A stretch of 64,000 bases of DNA, taken from the NCBI GenBank assembly GCA_023374045.1, contig CM041776.1:279619999-279683998 (forward strand). The letters are read 5' to 3'. A program made the position numbers and the translations under genes. This DNA is from Limonium bicolor. Taxonomy: Eukaryota > Streptophyta > Magnoliopsida > Caryophyllales > Plumbaginaceae. Below are positions 1 through 11,739 of the stretch, in pieces (position 1 is the first letter of the stretch; each line of letters begins with the position of its first letter). The notes under the pieces are model-generated. The model was not told where the DNA came from. It saw only the letters and a program-made list of their open reading frames with translations, and ran no database searches.

Positions 1-196
1 CTTAAACGTATAACGGGTATAAATACGTTATTTGCTTTCTTGATGATAATACTTGCAACGATGTTGGGAACAAATGTTGTCACATAAAAATGAGGTCAGC
101 AAGCCATTATTTTACTTTATACGTATGGTAGAGAGATAGTTTGATTCTAGAGGCAAAGTTGTCATAAGTGACAATGCATAGGAGTTGGGTAGTTCT
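1..196 (+). pseudogene. Copia-1 integrase core, 5' fragment
   Basis: Broken reading frames match the start of a copia integrase catalytic core. A GYKY..FLDD-like stretch at about 14-50 is followed by VVISDNA and ELGSS at about 145-196, the region holding the second catalytic Asp (SDNA). In-frame stops interrupt it, one lying between NA and ELGSS. The frame is cut at 196 by gypsy-1 and resumes at 15865. Bases 192-196 (GTTCT) are the left copy of the gypsy-1 target duplication. Confidence 0.7.
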
Positions 197-2291
197 GGTT
201 ATACCCCAAAGTTTGATTTCAGACTTTCGCATTTTATTCGTTACAAAGTTAATTGAGTGAATTGTTTAATCCTTCAGGACATGGGAGTCCTTTTAATTAA
301 AGCCGAGGATGAATGGGTCATTTCTTATTCCCTTCTAATTACTGGTAAGTAATTAAATTCCTTAACTTCCCACTCTCAATCACGTTCTAATCCCCTAACC
401 CTCGATCATTTGTCAGACGCTCCTCTGTCTTCTCTCTCTAGACTTCTCTGTTCTTCTCACTCTGCCAAGTTGCTGTTGTCATTGGATTCTGCGAAGTGAT
501 TGTTCGGTTGTGGATTCCGTCCCTTTGTGAATCTCTGATCAGTTTAAGGTACAGTGACTGGATTATTTTCTGCAATTCTCTAACTCTTGGAACCTCCCTC
601 CTTTGTTAATCTTGACTCCCAGCAATCTGGGTGTGAATCAGAATTCGTTCTCTGCTTTCGCTGTCGGTCTACTCTTTTGGGCTCCTCTACGATTCCGGTT
701 GCCAGTTTAAGAGAATTAGGATTGCGTTGTCGGTCTGCTTTTCGGGATTTTCGTCGTGGTTGGGCTCTGCAGTTTCTGATTCGGGAATCATCTGCTAATT
801 TATTGAGGTAGGTGGCTCTCGGATTCGGCTAGTGTGTTCAGCCTTGGGGAGTTTCAGATTATGGATTCTAATTGCGGATTGCCTCAGCGTGTGTTTTGTA
901 AATCTGTCCGTTTGCTACTGTTTTATTGGCCTACAACCCCCAAGGTTGTTTTCTACAAATCGTTGTCAATTTGAATGTGTTTTGAGCCTCTGGTTTCTGT
1001 GTGCAATTCGTTTCTAAAAACTGTGCTGTTTGACATGTCCGAACGTCTGTCCGATCATTGAAGTTCGGAGAAACCTCGTTTGCTGTGCTGATTGAGTTTT
1101 TTAAACCGTGTCCGAACTTCCCGTCCGAGCTGGATGTTCGGACGGGGGCAAAGACGAGTCCGACTTAAAGTCTCGTATGGTGTCCGAACTTGTAAGTCCG
1201 GACAGAAGTTCGGACACACCCTTCTGGCTTCTCTGATTTTGCTTGACTTGTGTCCGAACTTACTTTGACATTCGGACACAAGTTCGGACATTACACGTAT
1301 CTGATTTCCGAAAAGCGTTTGAACATCCGTCCGAGCTTTGATTTCGGACATTCGTCTAATTTAACTTCTGAGTCTCGACTGTGTCCGAACGTTGATGTCC
1401 GGACACAGTTCGGACATGGCACTGTTTTGACCATAACTTGCTCGTTTGAGCTCCGTTTTGACTTCCGTCTGTGGGGTTGGATTCCTTCTGATTTCCAAGC
1501 TATTTATATGTGGTGCCGTTGGTGGCACATATGATTAATTGTATTTAAGCTTCTGTTTTGGGACCTAGTTTCTTGTATTGAACCTTGGACGGCTGGTTTA
1601 GCTGTCTCGTAGCGCGCTATGTAGGATATCTCTTCTGTTTCACAGTACGTTCCCATTCTGTCACAGGTGTTCCACATGTTCTGTTTACGAGTGAGGTTCC
1701 TCATTCTGTTCAGGGTGTCCCCGTTCTGTCTGTATGCTGTGATCAACTAAGGTCCCCTTCTGTTTCCGCTTCCGTTGTTTTGAAGTCTGAATAGTCCGTT
1801 TGCGTTTGGACTTCTACTTCTGATTTCTATTGTGGATTATGGCTTTTTCTTTCTGTCTACTTCTGATTTGATAACATTCTATAAATGTTTTGAGCATGTT
1901 GGTTGATGATGTTGGTCATCTACTAGGCATAGTTGTTTGCTCATTCCCCTACTTTATTAACATTGCAGATTGATCAACGAGGATCACTTTGTTCAGCTTC
2001 TGGAGTTTTAGCTTTTGATATTTTTAGTTCTTTTGAGACCTTTTTTGCATTTTACTTGTAAGCCTTTGGGCCTCAGTTGTTAGCTTCCACTTTTGACATC
2101 CGGTTGAGGATTCTGTATTAGCATTTGGATGTTTCGACATTCTTTCGACAACAACTTTTATAAGTATTTTGTTTTGGGCCTTTATTTTGTTTGCTTGCGT
2201 TCGATATTTAGAGCCCTGCGTTATTAAAGTTAAGTCATAATCGCGTGCGGTAACATCCCTAACCCTAGCCAGTGTGGCGGTGGGTGTTACA
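197..2291 (+). repeat. Gypsy-1 5' LTR (2095 bp)
   Basis: Matches the sequence from 6927 onward along its whole length. It ends GGGTGTTACA, directly before a tRNA-iMet primer-binding site. The middle (about 1034-1420) holds a cluster of inverted GTCCGAACTT / AAGTTCGGAC motifs that could fold into hairpins. Short ORFs inside show no family resemblance and are treated as chance. Confidence 0.9.
1034..1420 (+). repeat. GTCCGAA/TTCGGAC inverted-repeat cluster in the gypsy-1 5' LTR
   Basis: At least eight GTCCGA(A) or TTCGGAC half-sites occur in opposing orientations, several separated by only a few bases. The same cluster, eroded, occurs in the 3' LTR at about 7905-8265. It lies near the centre of the LTR. 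Confidence 0.75.
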
Positions 2292-2296
2292 TTTAG

Positions 2297-2309
2297 TGGT
2301 ATCAGAGCC
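2297..2309 (+). other. Gypsy-1 primer-binding site (tRNA-iMet)
   Basis: GTGGTATCAGAGC follows the LTR end at 2291 after a short spacer. This is the usual complement of the plant initiator tRNA-Met 3' end in gypsy elements. Confidence 0.9.
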
Positions 2310-2413
2310 ATGTTTTAATCTGATGGGAATCTAGAATTAGTTGTCAGTCAGTCAGTCCAGTACCTGTGCTTTGGAGTTCCAAGTCTGAATTACGTGCTCT
2401 TTGTATTTTCAGA

Positions 2414-3551
2414 ATGCCGCACGAAGAGCTCTAGTCACTCCCCAGGGCGGTGTCGCTGAGGCGGTCCAGCAGTTCATGACCCAGCTGCTGCAGACAATTG
2501 CAGCTGGAGGAGCCCTTGGAGGAGCAGCTGGTGGTACAGCTGGAGCCGGGGCTGCTGAGGCGGGTGGCCAGAATGTGAAGGCGCTTCAGGAGTTCATGAA
2601 GCTGAAGCCTCCGTCGTTCGATGGGGCAGGAGACCCCTAGGAGGCCAGTCATTGGTTGACTGAGGTAGAGGATCTACTTCGGGTCATGGCTGCGAGGAGG
2701 AGCAGAAGGTCGACTTTGCTACTTTTCTGTTTATGGCTGAGGCTAAGGAGTGGTGGAGGTCCGTGATGAGGAGGTTCCCACAGCCTTGGACGTGGGACCA
2801 GTTTACCTGGGAGTTCAATAAGCAGTTCTACCCCGACGTCTATAAGGACCAGCGCATCATGGAGTATAATCGGCTTCGCCAGGGTCGGGACATGAGTGTG
2901 GAGGACTACGTCAGGAAGTTCATCAGTTTGTCTAAGTTTTCACCTGAGCCCGACAAGCATAGGAAGGCCAGGATGTTCGAGAGCGGCTTGAGGCCAGACA
3001 TCCGCTCTGCTGTGACACCGCTGCGTCACAAGACCTTCAGGACGTTGTTGATGTCGCCTTGTTGGTGGAGGCTGATCTGAGGGGCCGCCAGTCTGGCGGG
3101 AAGGACCAGAAGAGGAAGCAGAGGTCCGACGAGAGTGATAGGAGGGATCAGTCTGTTCTCAGAAGAAGCAGTCTACTGCAGACCGATCTGGGGACCGCCA
3201 GGGTTCAAGAGATAGGGGTGGTTCGTCTTCTTCTTCATCTGTTCCGAAGTGCCAGTGTGTGTGGCAAGTTTCACCGAGGTCGGGACTGCTACAAGAAGTC
3301 TGGAGCTTGCTTCAAGTGTGGATCCTTGGAGCATAGGATAGCTGACTGCCCTCAGGCCGAGAGGAGCAGGGGCAGCTCAGGAGGTAGGACGGGAGGGTCT
3401 ACTTTAGAGCCCCAGATAGAGATCGGGCTGAGCAGAAGAAGCCCCAGGGCCAGGCCAGAGTCTATGCGATGGCTGGAGAGAGAGACCGATCTACTGACAG
3501 AGTTGTCACAAGTATTCTCTAGCTGTCATCTCACTCTGTTTCTGTCTGTTT
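2414..3551 (+). pseudogene. Gypsy-1 gag (capsid and nucleocapsid), broken
   Basis: Gag packages the element RNA in cytoplasmic particles. The ATG at 2414 opens the expected frame but meets a stop within seven codons; a neighbouring frame carries the gag reading, so a one-base indel lies just after the start. A TAG at 2638-2640 interrupts the N-terminal part (an A/G-rich stretch, then KLKPPSFDGAGDP). The retrotransposon gag core is at 2733-3050 (AKEWWRS, FNKQFYP, MSVEDYVRKF). A CCHC zinc knuckle (CFKCGSLEHRIADC) is at about 3307-3350 in a shifted frame. It cannot make full-length Gag. Confidence 0.88.
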
Positions 3552-4166
3552 GATTCTAGAGCCACTCACTCTTTTATATCTGCTGAGTTAGTGAGTGAGC
3601 TCGATCTGCCTGTTGTGCCCTTGAGTGTGGAATTGTGTGTGCATAGCCCTTTGGTTAGGAACTCTTCTATGCTATTAAATTCTATTTGTAAAGATAGTCC
3701 TTTGTTAGTCAGAGATAGGACTATGTATGCTAACCTCATCCCTATGGAGATGAGCAACTTTGATGTGATTCTGGGTATGGACTGGCTTGCTCCCCACCAT
3801 GCCCACATTGATTGTGCTGCGTCAAGGGTCACTTTTGAGGAGCCGGGTCAGCCCCTCCTAGTTGTAGCAGGGAATGGAATCCCGTGCTCGCCGCCAGTCA
3901 TTTCAGCCATGCAGGTGTTTCGCTATGTGAGGAAAGGATGCCAGGGATTTCTGTGCTACATCCCTGAGGTTCGCAAGGATGTGAAGTTGGAGGATATCCC
4001 AGTGGTTAGAGACTTCCCCGACGTGTTTCAGGATGATGTGCCTGGGCTTCACCCTGTCAGAGAGGTGGAGTTCTCGATCGAGCTCGTACCTGAGACTCAG
4101 CCGATTTCTAAGGCCCCACACCGGATGGCGCCTGCTGAGCTGAAGGAGCTGAAGGTCCAGTTGTAG
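3552..4166 (+). pseudogene. Gypsy-1 aspartic protease region
   Basis: The retroviral-type protease domain cleaves the polyprotein. The active-site stretch at about 3552-3575 reads DSRATHSF where the family has DSGATHSF, so the glycine after the catalytic DS is lost. The flap and C-terminal motif VILGMDWL is at about 3765-3790. The linker toward RT ([15 protein letters not shown]) follows, and the frame ends at a TAG at 4164-4166 (KVQL*), just before RT. Confidence 0.85.
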
Positions 4167-4198
4167 GAAGTATTGGACAAGGGCTTTTTCGCCCTAGT

Positions 4199-4945
4199 GT
4201 GTCGCTGTGGGGTGCGCTTGTTCTGTTTGTTAAGAAGAAGGATGGTAGCATGCGCTTGTGCATCGACTACAGGGAGCTAAACAAGGTTACCATTAAGAAT
4301 AGGTACCCTCTCCCGCGCATAGATGACTTGATTGACCAGTTAGCAGGAGCTAAGGTGTTTTCGAAGATCAATCTGAGGTCCGGTTATCATCAGTTGAGGA
4401 TTAAGGCAGACGACGTGCCTAAGTCTGCCTTCAGGACTCGTTATGGACACTACGAGTTCCTAGTGATGCCATTCGGTCTGACGAATGTGCCTTCTATATT
4501 TATGGACATGATGAACCGGGTCTTCAAGCCATTCTTGGACCAGTTCGTTGTGGTGTTTATTGATGACATCTTGGTGTATTCCAAGAGTGCTGAGGAGCAC
4601 GAGGAGCATTTGAGGACAGTACTTCAAACTCTGAGGAAGAAGGAGCTGTACGCGAAGCTGAAGAAGTATGAGTTTTGGTTGGACCAGGTGGTATTCTTGG
4701 GGCATGTGGTCTCCAAGGATGGTATCTCCGTGGACCCGGAGAAGATTAGAGCTATCACCGAGTGGGCCAGACCCACTAATGTTGGAGAGATTCGTAGCTT
4801 CCTTGGACTAGCGGGCTACTATCGTAAGTTTGTGGAGGGCTTCTCCAAGTTAGTTATTCCGTTGACCTGTCTGCTACAGAAGGAGGTGAGGTTTGAGTGG
4901 AGTGAGGCTTGTGAGCAGTGCTTACAAGAGTATAGAAGAGGCTGA
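4199..4945 (+). pseudogene. Gypsy-1 reverse transcriptase
   Basis: The RT palm and fingers are in one open stretch of about 248 codons. In order: [39 protein letters not shown] (the catalytic Asp of SKIDL is Asn here), MPFGLTN and the metal-binding FIDDILVYS, then [11 protein letters not shown] and [10 protein letters not shown] at the start of the connection. The Asp-to-Asn change in a catalytic position and the lost continuity with neighbouring domains indicate an inactive enzyme. Confidence 0.93.
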
Positions 4946-5711
4946 TGTTTGCGCCGATCTTGACTCTTCCAGAGGGGACCGAGGGTCTTGAGGTATTCTG
5001 CGATGCGTCCCATAAGGGACTTGGTGTGTTCTGATGCAGCAGGGGAAGGTAGTAGTGTATGGCTCTCGTCAGCTTAAGCCATACGAGAAGAATTACCCGA
5101 CCCACGTCCTAGAGTTAGCTGTTGTAGTGTTTGCATTGAAGATTTGGAGGCACTACCTATACGGAGCGTCGTGCAAGGTGTACACAAACCATTAAAGCCT
5201 CAAGTACTTGTTCACTCAGAAGGAGCTGAACTTAAGGCAGAGAAGGTGGCTAGAGTTGATGCATGACTACGATTTGGACATCCTCTACCATCCTGGTAGA
5301 GCGAATGTGGTTGTTGATGCGCTCAGTAGGAGGGGTCCGTCGGGAGCTGCGTGTGCTTTGTCTGGTGTGCAGAGGTCTGCTCTCGAGTTGCAGCGTATGA
5401 GTATCTGGGTTGTCCGTCCAGAGAGGTCTGGGATGTTGGTAGTGTTGCAGATTCAGCCTACCTTGATCGACCGGATCAAGGCCAGTCAGGAGCTTGACGC
5501 CGAGTTGTGTAAGATCAGAGAGGGTTTAGCTGCTGGTCAGGAGTCCGAGTTTCAGGTGTCAGAGGATGGTTGTCTGAGATTCAGAGACCGTGTTTGTGTG
5601 CCTGCCGACGACACTCAGAGGCGAGAGATTATGCAGGAGGCTCATGAAGCCCCGTACGCGGTACACCCAGGAGGTGTGAAGATGTACCAGGACCTTCGAG
5701 AGACGTTCTAG
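4946..5711 (+). pseudogene. Gypsy-1 RNase H and integrase zinc-finger region
   Basis: RNase H motifs are visible but split between frames: [12 protein letters not shown] at about 4990-5028, then, one frame over, [39 protein letters not shown] and a stop where the family has the catalytic TDHKSL Asp. From 5208 the frame is open again ([27 protein letters not shown]). The end of this stretch holds the His half of the integrase HHCC finger (AVHPGGVKM). A TAG at 5709-5711 interrupts it. Confidence 0.88.
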
Positions 5712-6613
5712 TGGAGCAACATGAAGAGGGACATTTTTGATTTTATATCCAGATGTCGGACCTGTCAGCAGGTCAAAGCCGAGCATCAGAGACCAGCTGG
5801 GTTGCTTCAGCCTCTTCCAGTTCCGGAGTGGAAGTGGGAGAGTGTAGGCATGGACTTTGTCATGGGACTGCCTAAGACTCCGAGAGGGTTCGATGCAGTT
5901 TGGATGATTGTGGATAGACTCACGAAGAGTGCCCACTTCTTGCCAGTCAAGAAGACCTTCAGTTTGTATCGCCTGGCGCAGTCGTATCTGGATGAGATAG
6001 TGCGGTTGCATGGAGTTCCCAGCTTCGATTGTGTCTGACAGAGATCCGCGGTTCGTATCCAGGTTCTGGCAGAGCTTGCATCAGGCTTTGGGGACGAAGT
6101 TGTCGTTCAGCTCAGCATATCATCCTCAGTCAGATGGTCAGACAGAGAGGACGAATCAGGTCCTAGAGGACATGCTTAGAGCATGTGTGCTTGACTTTGG
6201 AGGCAGTTGGGATCAGCATGTAGCGTTGATCGAGTTTGCTTTTCCAGTCTAGCATCGGGATGGCCCCGTTTGAGGCTCTTTATGGCAGAAGGTGCAGATC
6301 ACCTATCTGTTGGGATGATCTGAAGGAGTTGGCTGTTGTTGGTCCGGACTTGGTTGGGGATGCCATGGGTAAGATTCAGTCCCTCAGGAAGCGCCTGCTT
6401 GTGGCCCAGAGTCATCAGAAGAGCTACGCCGATCAGAGGAGACGACCTCTAGAGTTCGAGGTAGGAGACCATGTGTATCTGAAGGTTTCTCCAGTCCGTG
6501 GAGTTGTGCGGTTTGGGAAGAGAGGCAAGCTTAGCCCTCGCTTCATTGGCCCTTTTGAGATCTTGGAGAGGATCAGGCCGGTGCCTACCGTCTGGCCTTG
6601 CCTCCGTCGCTAG
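5712..6613 (+). pseudogene. Gypsy-1 integrase
   Basis: Integrase inserts the cDNA copy into host DNA. Seen in order: CRTCQQVK (Cys pair of the zinc finger), VGMDFVMGLP (first catalytic Asp), VSDRDPRF (second Asp), HPQSDGQTERTNQVLEDMLR (catalytic Glu), and a GPF-like C-terminal module (GDHVYLKVSP, RGKLSPRFIGPFEI). The frame shifts near 6030 and 6240, so three reading pieces are needed. All three acidic residues survive. Confidence 0.92.
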
Positions 6614-6882
6614 CGGCAGTGCATAGTGTGTTTCATGTTTCCATGCTGAGGAAATATGTTCCAGACCCATCGCATGTTATTGATTTCGGTCCGCTCCATT
6701 TAAGAGAAGACTTCACGTTTGAAGCAGCTCCTTCGAGGATCCTAGCCATAGATGTTCGTAAGCTCAGGAGCAAGACCATGCCCTTGGTGAAGGTTCAGTG
6801 GGCGGGTCAGTCAGAGGAAGAGGCAACCTGGGAAGTGAAAAGTGAAGTACGCTCTAAGTTTCCCGCCCTTTTTGAGCAATAG
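6598..6882 (+). pseudogene. Gypsy-1 C-terminal chromodomain-like module
   Basis: Starting at VFHVSMLRKYVPDPSHVID, it runs through SRILAIDVRKLRSKTMPLVKVQWAG and ends EEATWEVKSEVRSKFPALF before a TAG. This is the typical tail of plant chromoviral integrases, thought to direct insertion to particular chromatin. It is in a different frame from the preceding integrase piece. Confidence 0.85.
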
Positions 6883-6905
6883 GTACGTTTAATTTCGAGG
6901 ACGAA

Positions 6906-6926
6906 ATTCTTTTAAGGGGGAGGTGA
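6906..6926 (+). other. Gypsy-1 polypurine tract
   Basis: TTCTTTTAAGGGGGAGGTGA lies directly before the 3' LTR start at 6927. It is the usual plus-strand primer site. Confidence 0.88.
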
Positions 6927-9021
6927 TGTTATACCCCAAAGTTTTATTTCAGACTTTCACATTTTATTTCGTTACAAAGTTAGTTGAGTGGATTGTTTAA
7001 TCCTTCAGGACATGTGAGTCCTTTCAATTAAAGGCGAGGACAAATGGGTCATTTTCTTATTCCCTTCTAATTACTGGTAAGTAATTAAATTCCTTAACTT
7101 CTCACTCTCAATCACGTTCTAATCCCCTAACCCTCGATCAGTTTGTCAGACACTCCTCCTCTCTTCTCTCTCTAGACTTCTCTGTTCTTCTCACTCTGCC
7201 AAGTTGCTGCTGTCATTGGATTCTACGATGTGATTGTTCGGTTGTGGATTTCATCCCCGTTGTGAATCTCTGATCAGTTTAAGGTACAGTGACCGGATTA
7301 TTTTCTGCAATTCTCTAACTCTTGGAACCTCCCTCCTTTGTTAATCTTGACTCCCTGCAGTCTGGTTGTGAATCAAAATTCGTTCTCTACTTTCGCTGTC
7401 GGTCTACCCTTTTGGCCTCCTCTGCGATTCTGGTTGCCAGTTTAAGAGAATTGGGATTGCGTTGTCAGACTACTTTTCGGGATTCTTCGTGGTTCGGCTC
7501 TACAGTTTCTGATTCAGGAATCGTCTGCTAATTATTTGAGGTAGGTGGCTCTCGGATTCGGCTAGTGTGTTCAGCCTTGGGGAGTTTCAGATTTTGGATT
7601 CTAATTGCGAATTGCCTCAGCGTGTGTTTGTAAATCTGTCTGTTTGCTGCTGTTTTAATGCCTACAAACCCCCAAGGTGTTTTCTACAAATCGTTGTCAA
7701 TTGAATGTGTTTGATCCTCTGGTTTCTGTGAATTCGTTTTTGAAAACTATGTTGTTTGACATATAGAACCAGGATTCCGTGCCTCTAATTCTGATTTTAA
7801 ACTGTGTCGAGATTTGAGGGGTCCGATTCTTAAGGTGATCAGACAATGTCTTTGCTGATGGTGCGTATTTTCGGAATAATCCAATTTGGACTGACTTGTA
7901 AAGAGTGTCCATGTCCGACGTCTGTCCGATCATTAAGTTCGGACCGACCCCTTTGCGCTCTAATTTCTGAGTTTTAAACCGTGTCCAAATTCCGTCCAAG
8001 CTTTGATGTTCTGACGGGGGCGAGGATGAGTCCGACTTACAAGTCTCATATGGTGTCCGAACTTGTATTCCGGACAGAATTCGGACACCCTCTGGCTTCT
8101 CTGATTTTGCTTTCGACTGGTGCCGACTTTGACATTCAGACACAATTCGGACATTACACGTATCTGATTTCCGAAAGAGTCCAAACATCTGTCCGAGCTT
8201 TGATGTTTGGACATTCTTCTAATTTAACTTCTGAGTCTCGACTTGTGTCCGAACACAGTTCGGACATGGCACTGTTTTGACCATAACTTTTTGTTTAGCT
8301 CCGTTTTGACTTCAGTCTGTGGGTTGGATTCCCCTTCTTTATTTTTCCATGATATTTATATGCTTTGTGGTGCCGTTGGTGCACATGTTGCTTAATTGTA
8401 TTGAAGCTTCTATTTTGGGACCTAGTTATCTCTATTCTGAACCGTGGATGGCGGTTTAGCTGTCTCGTAGCACGCTATGTAGGATATCCTTCTGTTTCAC
8501 GGGTGACGTTCCCCGTTATGTTCACAGGTGTTCCACCTGTTCTATTTCGAGTGAGGTTTCCTCGTTCTGTTCACGGGTTGTTCCCGTTTATCTGTTTGTT
8601 TGATCAACTAGGGTCCCCTTCTGTTTCCGCTTCCGCTGTTTTGACTCCGAATAGTCCGTTTATGTTTGGACTTCTGCTTCTGATTTCTGTTATGGATTAT
8701 GCTTTCCTTCTGTCTACTTCTGATTTGATAACATCTATAAATGTTTTGAGCATGCTGGTTGATGATGTTGGTCATCTACTGGGCATAGTTGTTTGCTCAT
8801 TCCCCTACTTTATCTAACATTGCAAATTGATCAGCGAGGATCACTTTGTTCAGCTTCTGGAGTTTATCTTTTGATATGTTTAGTTCTTTGAGACTTTTTT
8901 GCATTTTTACTTGTAGCCTTTTGTGGGCCTCAGTTGTTAGCTTCCGCTTTTGACATCCGGTTGAGGATTCTGTATTAGCATTTGGATGTTTCGACATTCT
9001 TTGACTACTCATTTATATAAG
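6927..9021 (+). repeat. Gypsy-1 3' LTR, left part
   Basis: Begins TGTTATACCCC and is homologous to 197 onward. By eye it differs from the 5' LTR at many positions plus small indels, suggesting an old insertion. It breaks off at ATAAG (9017-9021) and resumes at 15740. Confidence 0.9.
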
Positions 9022-11128
9022 TGTGGAGGGTGATTTTTCGGTATGAGGGGGTCTATCTAAGTACGGTCTGACTGGAAAGCCAAGATCGTAGAATTTGCCA
9101 TTCTGTGGAGGGTGAAAACCCGTTATAATTGGCACCCTCAAATACCTACTAAATCGTCCGTCTTTCCCAGAAAGCATAAGGGGAGTGCAAGTGAACACTA
9201 CACCCGCTCTCAATGGACCCCACGCGAACTTATGCCTCTATAAGGCGGAATTGACTAGAGTCGCCACCTAGTTTGACCTATGATAACTAGGAAGGAAGGA
9301 GAAGGGTTCTAAGAACCGTTAATTGACTCTGATGATTTGTTGCCTATGGTTAGGACTTATCTGATCATACTAGAGATTCTGTGTGGGTTCGTACTGGGTT
9401 ACACCCCTTAGAAGTGGCAACGACCACGACTTCGGATTGGTGCCCGAGGAAACCTCGGTCTCCAATTGTCGGGATTACCTTCTTTCCAAACCTTATTAAA
9501 GAGATTCATTTAAAAGATGAAGATAGGATTAGGATAGGAAGAGAGAAAGAGAGTGGACGAGGTGAGCTTTTCTGCCAAGCCAACGCCTAGAAGAGGGAGT
9601 TGGGGATTCAGATGAGTATAGAATGACGATTTGGGAAAGTTTGGGGTTGAGTGAATAGATAAGACTTGGAGTCTAATGGTTTGAAGTTTGTGGGAACCGA
9701 AGAAGGTTTGAGTGTTTTGAGAGATATGAGAGCCACCTTAGACGGGGAAAGGGTTTTTTGTTTGGAATGGGGTCGCACCCTAGATGGGCTGCCTACGTAC
9801 TCAACTCCCGGTTGAGATCAGACCTTACGTAGTTCACGGATTGGGGGTTTTGGAAGTTGTGATGTTTGTGGAGTTTGAAGATATTTGAGGTGTTTGAGAT
9901 TTGGAGGGTTCGAAGTTTCGAGAATTTTCGGGTTTGAGATGTTAGTCTGTGAGATGCTCGGGTCTCTGAGACATTTGAGGTGTTCATGTAATAGGAGGTA
10001 TGGGATATCAAGGTCCGTGAGACGCTCGGGTCTGTGAGACATTTGAATATTAAAATGGCGGAAGAGGTTGAAGTGTTTTGGTCTATGAGGCACTCGGGCC
10101 TGTGAGACGTTTGAAATCTTAAGATGGGGGAGAAATTGAGATGTTCGAGTTTGTGGGGCGCTCGGGCCTGTGAGACTTTAGAAGTTTGGAAGAAGTCGGG
10201 ATTTGGGTGATGGTTTGAATTTGGAATGATTTGGGGTTTTGAAGATGATTTGGGTATGTGTGAGGCAATTGGTATTTGGGAGAGATCCCGGGTTTTTAAG
10301 GTTTGAGGTTCAAAAAGGTTTGAGGTTTAGGGATATTTTGAATTTAAAGTGAGATGATGGTAGACAGATTGTTTGGAGGAATGATTGTCAAGCTCATCTC
10401 TCTTAAAGTTTTTGAAACCGTAAAATCATTTTTTGTTGTAAAAGGGCGGACATTCCCCAGTGATTACCCTATGTACCCCCTCGAACACGACACTTAATTA
10501 ATGGTAAGTGCCGAGGCTCGAAAGATGGGGCAATGAATTTATGTTGAAAATAGGATTTAGAGAGAAACACCATGAATGAGATGTTCCCGGTCAAACCCTA
10601 ATAACGTCTCTAACTCCCGGGTTTAAAACATTAAAAGCCAAAGTACCGAAATCGAGTGGAAGGGAGTTAGACGATTCTAAAATCCCGGCTACAACTAGGA
10701 AGGTCGTTACTTCCCTAGCACCCCGCCTCGTAAAAATCTAGGCTGCAATTAGGGGAGGTTTGTCACCCTAATGCCTCGCCTAAAGAGATCCAGACTGCGA
10801 CAAGGGAGATTACGACCCCAGTGCCCCGCCTCGGGTTTTTATTTTGGAAAGGGAGACAAGTGATGTTCTAACCAGGAAGGAAATGTTTTGAAAGGGTCAG
10901 ACATCCCATGTTCCCCGAAAACGGTTTAGTTTTAAGTTTGAAAACTGAGTTAGAAAATTTATAAAGTTGTTCGGAATTCTCGATGAAGAAACACTGATTT
11001 TGAGAAATGTTTTTAGGAGAAAACTTTTTGTATATGTGAGAAGAACTTTCTACGTTTTGAAAAGAGTTTTCTGTGATGTGAAAAGAGTTTTTCCTTTAAA
11101 ATTCCACAAAATGGTTTCTTTAAAAATT

Positions 11129-11532
11129 GGGAAAATTCACGAGATACCCGTGTTTTCTTTTGTAATTCACAATATACCCCTGTGATTTTAATAATTCAAC
11201 TTTAAACATGCTTAAATGTTTTCCAAAATTGATGAAACTTTACATGGACGATGCTAAAGTGTTATATTTTGGTCCAATGTCAAATTAGAAGTTTTTTAAG
11301 CTCACATGTGGCCTGTGGGACCCAATGAACAGTCACATATTCATTGGGTCCCACAGGTCACATGTGAGCTTAAAAAGCATCAAATTTGATATTGGACCAA
11401 AATATAACACTTTAGCATCATCCATGTAAAGTTTCATCAATTTTCAACAACATTTAAGCATGTTTAAAGTCGAATTACAATAATCACAGGGGTATATTGT
11501 GAATTACGAAAGAAAACAGGGGTATATCGTCT
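11129..11532. mobile_element. Foldback MITE, copy A
   Basis: Begins GGGAAAATTCACGAGATACCC and is a near-complete inverted repeat meeting at about 11325, where CATTGGGTCCCACAGGTCACATG and its complement face each other. It is homologous throughout to 36810-37220. The right end stops at about GGTATATCGT and lacks the last ten or so bases present in copy B, so no target duplication can be read. Confidence 0.88.
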
Positions 11533-11739
11533 AAAACTTGAGAAAGAGATTTTTTTGATTTTTGGAGTTTGAACGGGATTTACAATGAGTTTGAATCGAA
11601 TGCATTAAGTTGAATTGGATTGGGCCGAATGAATTGGGTTTGGATTGAATTTTGGTCAAAGTTAGACCGAGTCAAAGTGGGATCGAGTCAAAGTTGGGTC
11701 AAGGTCAAACTTAGGCTGGTCAAGCTCGGATTGGTCAAA

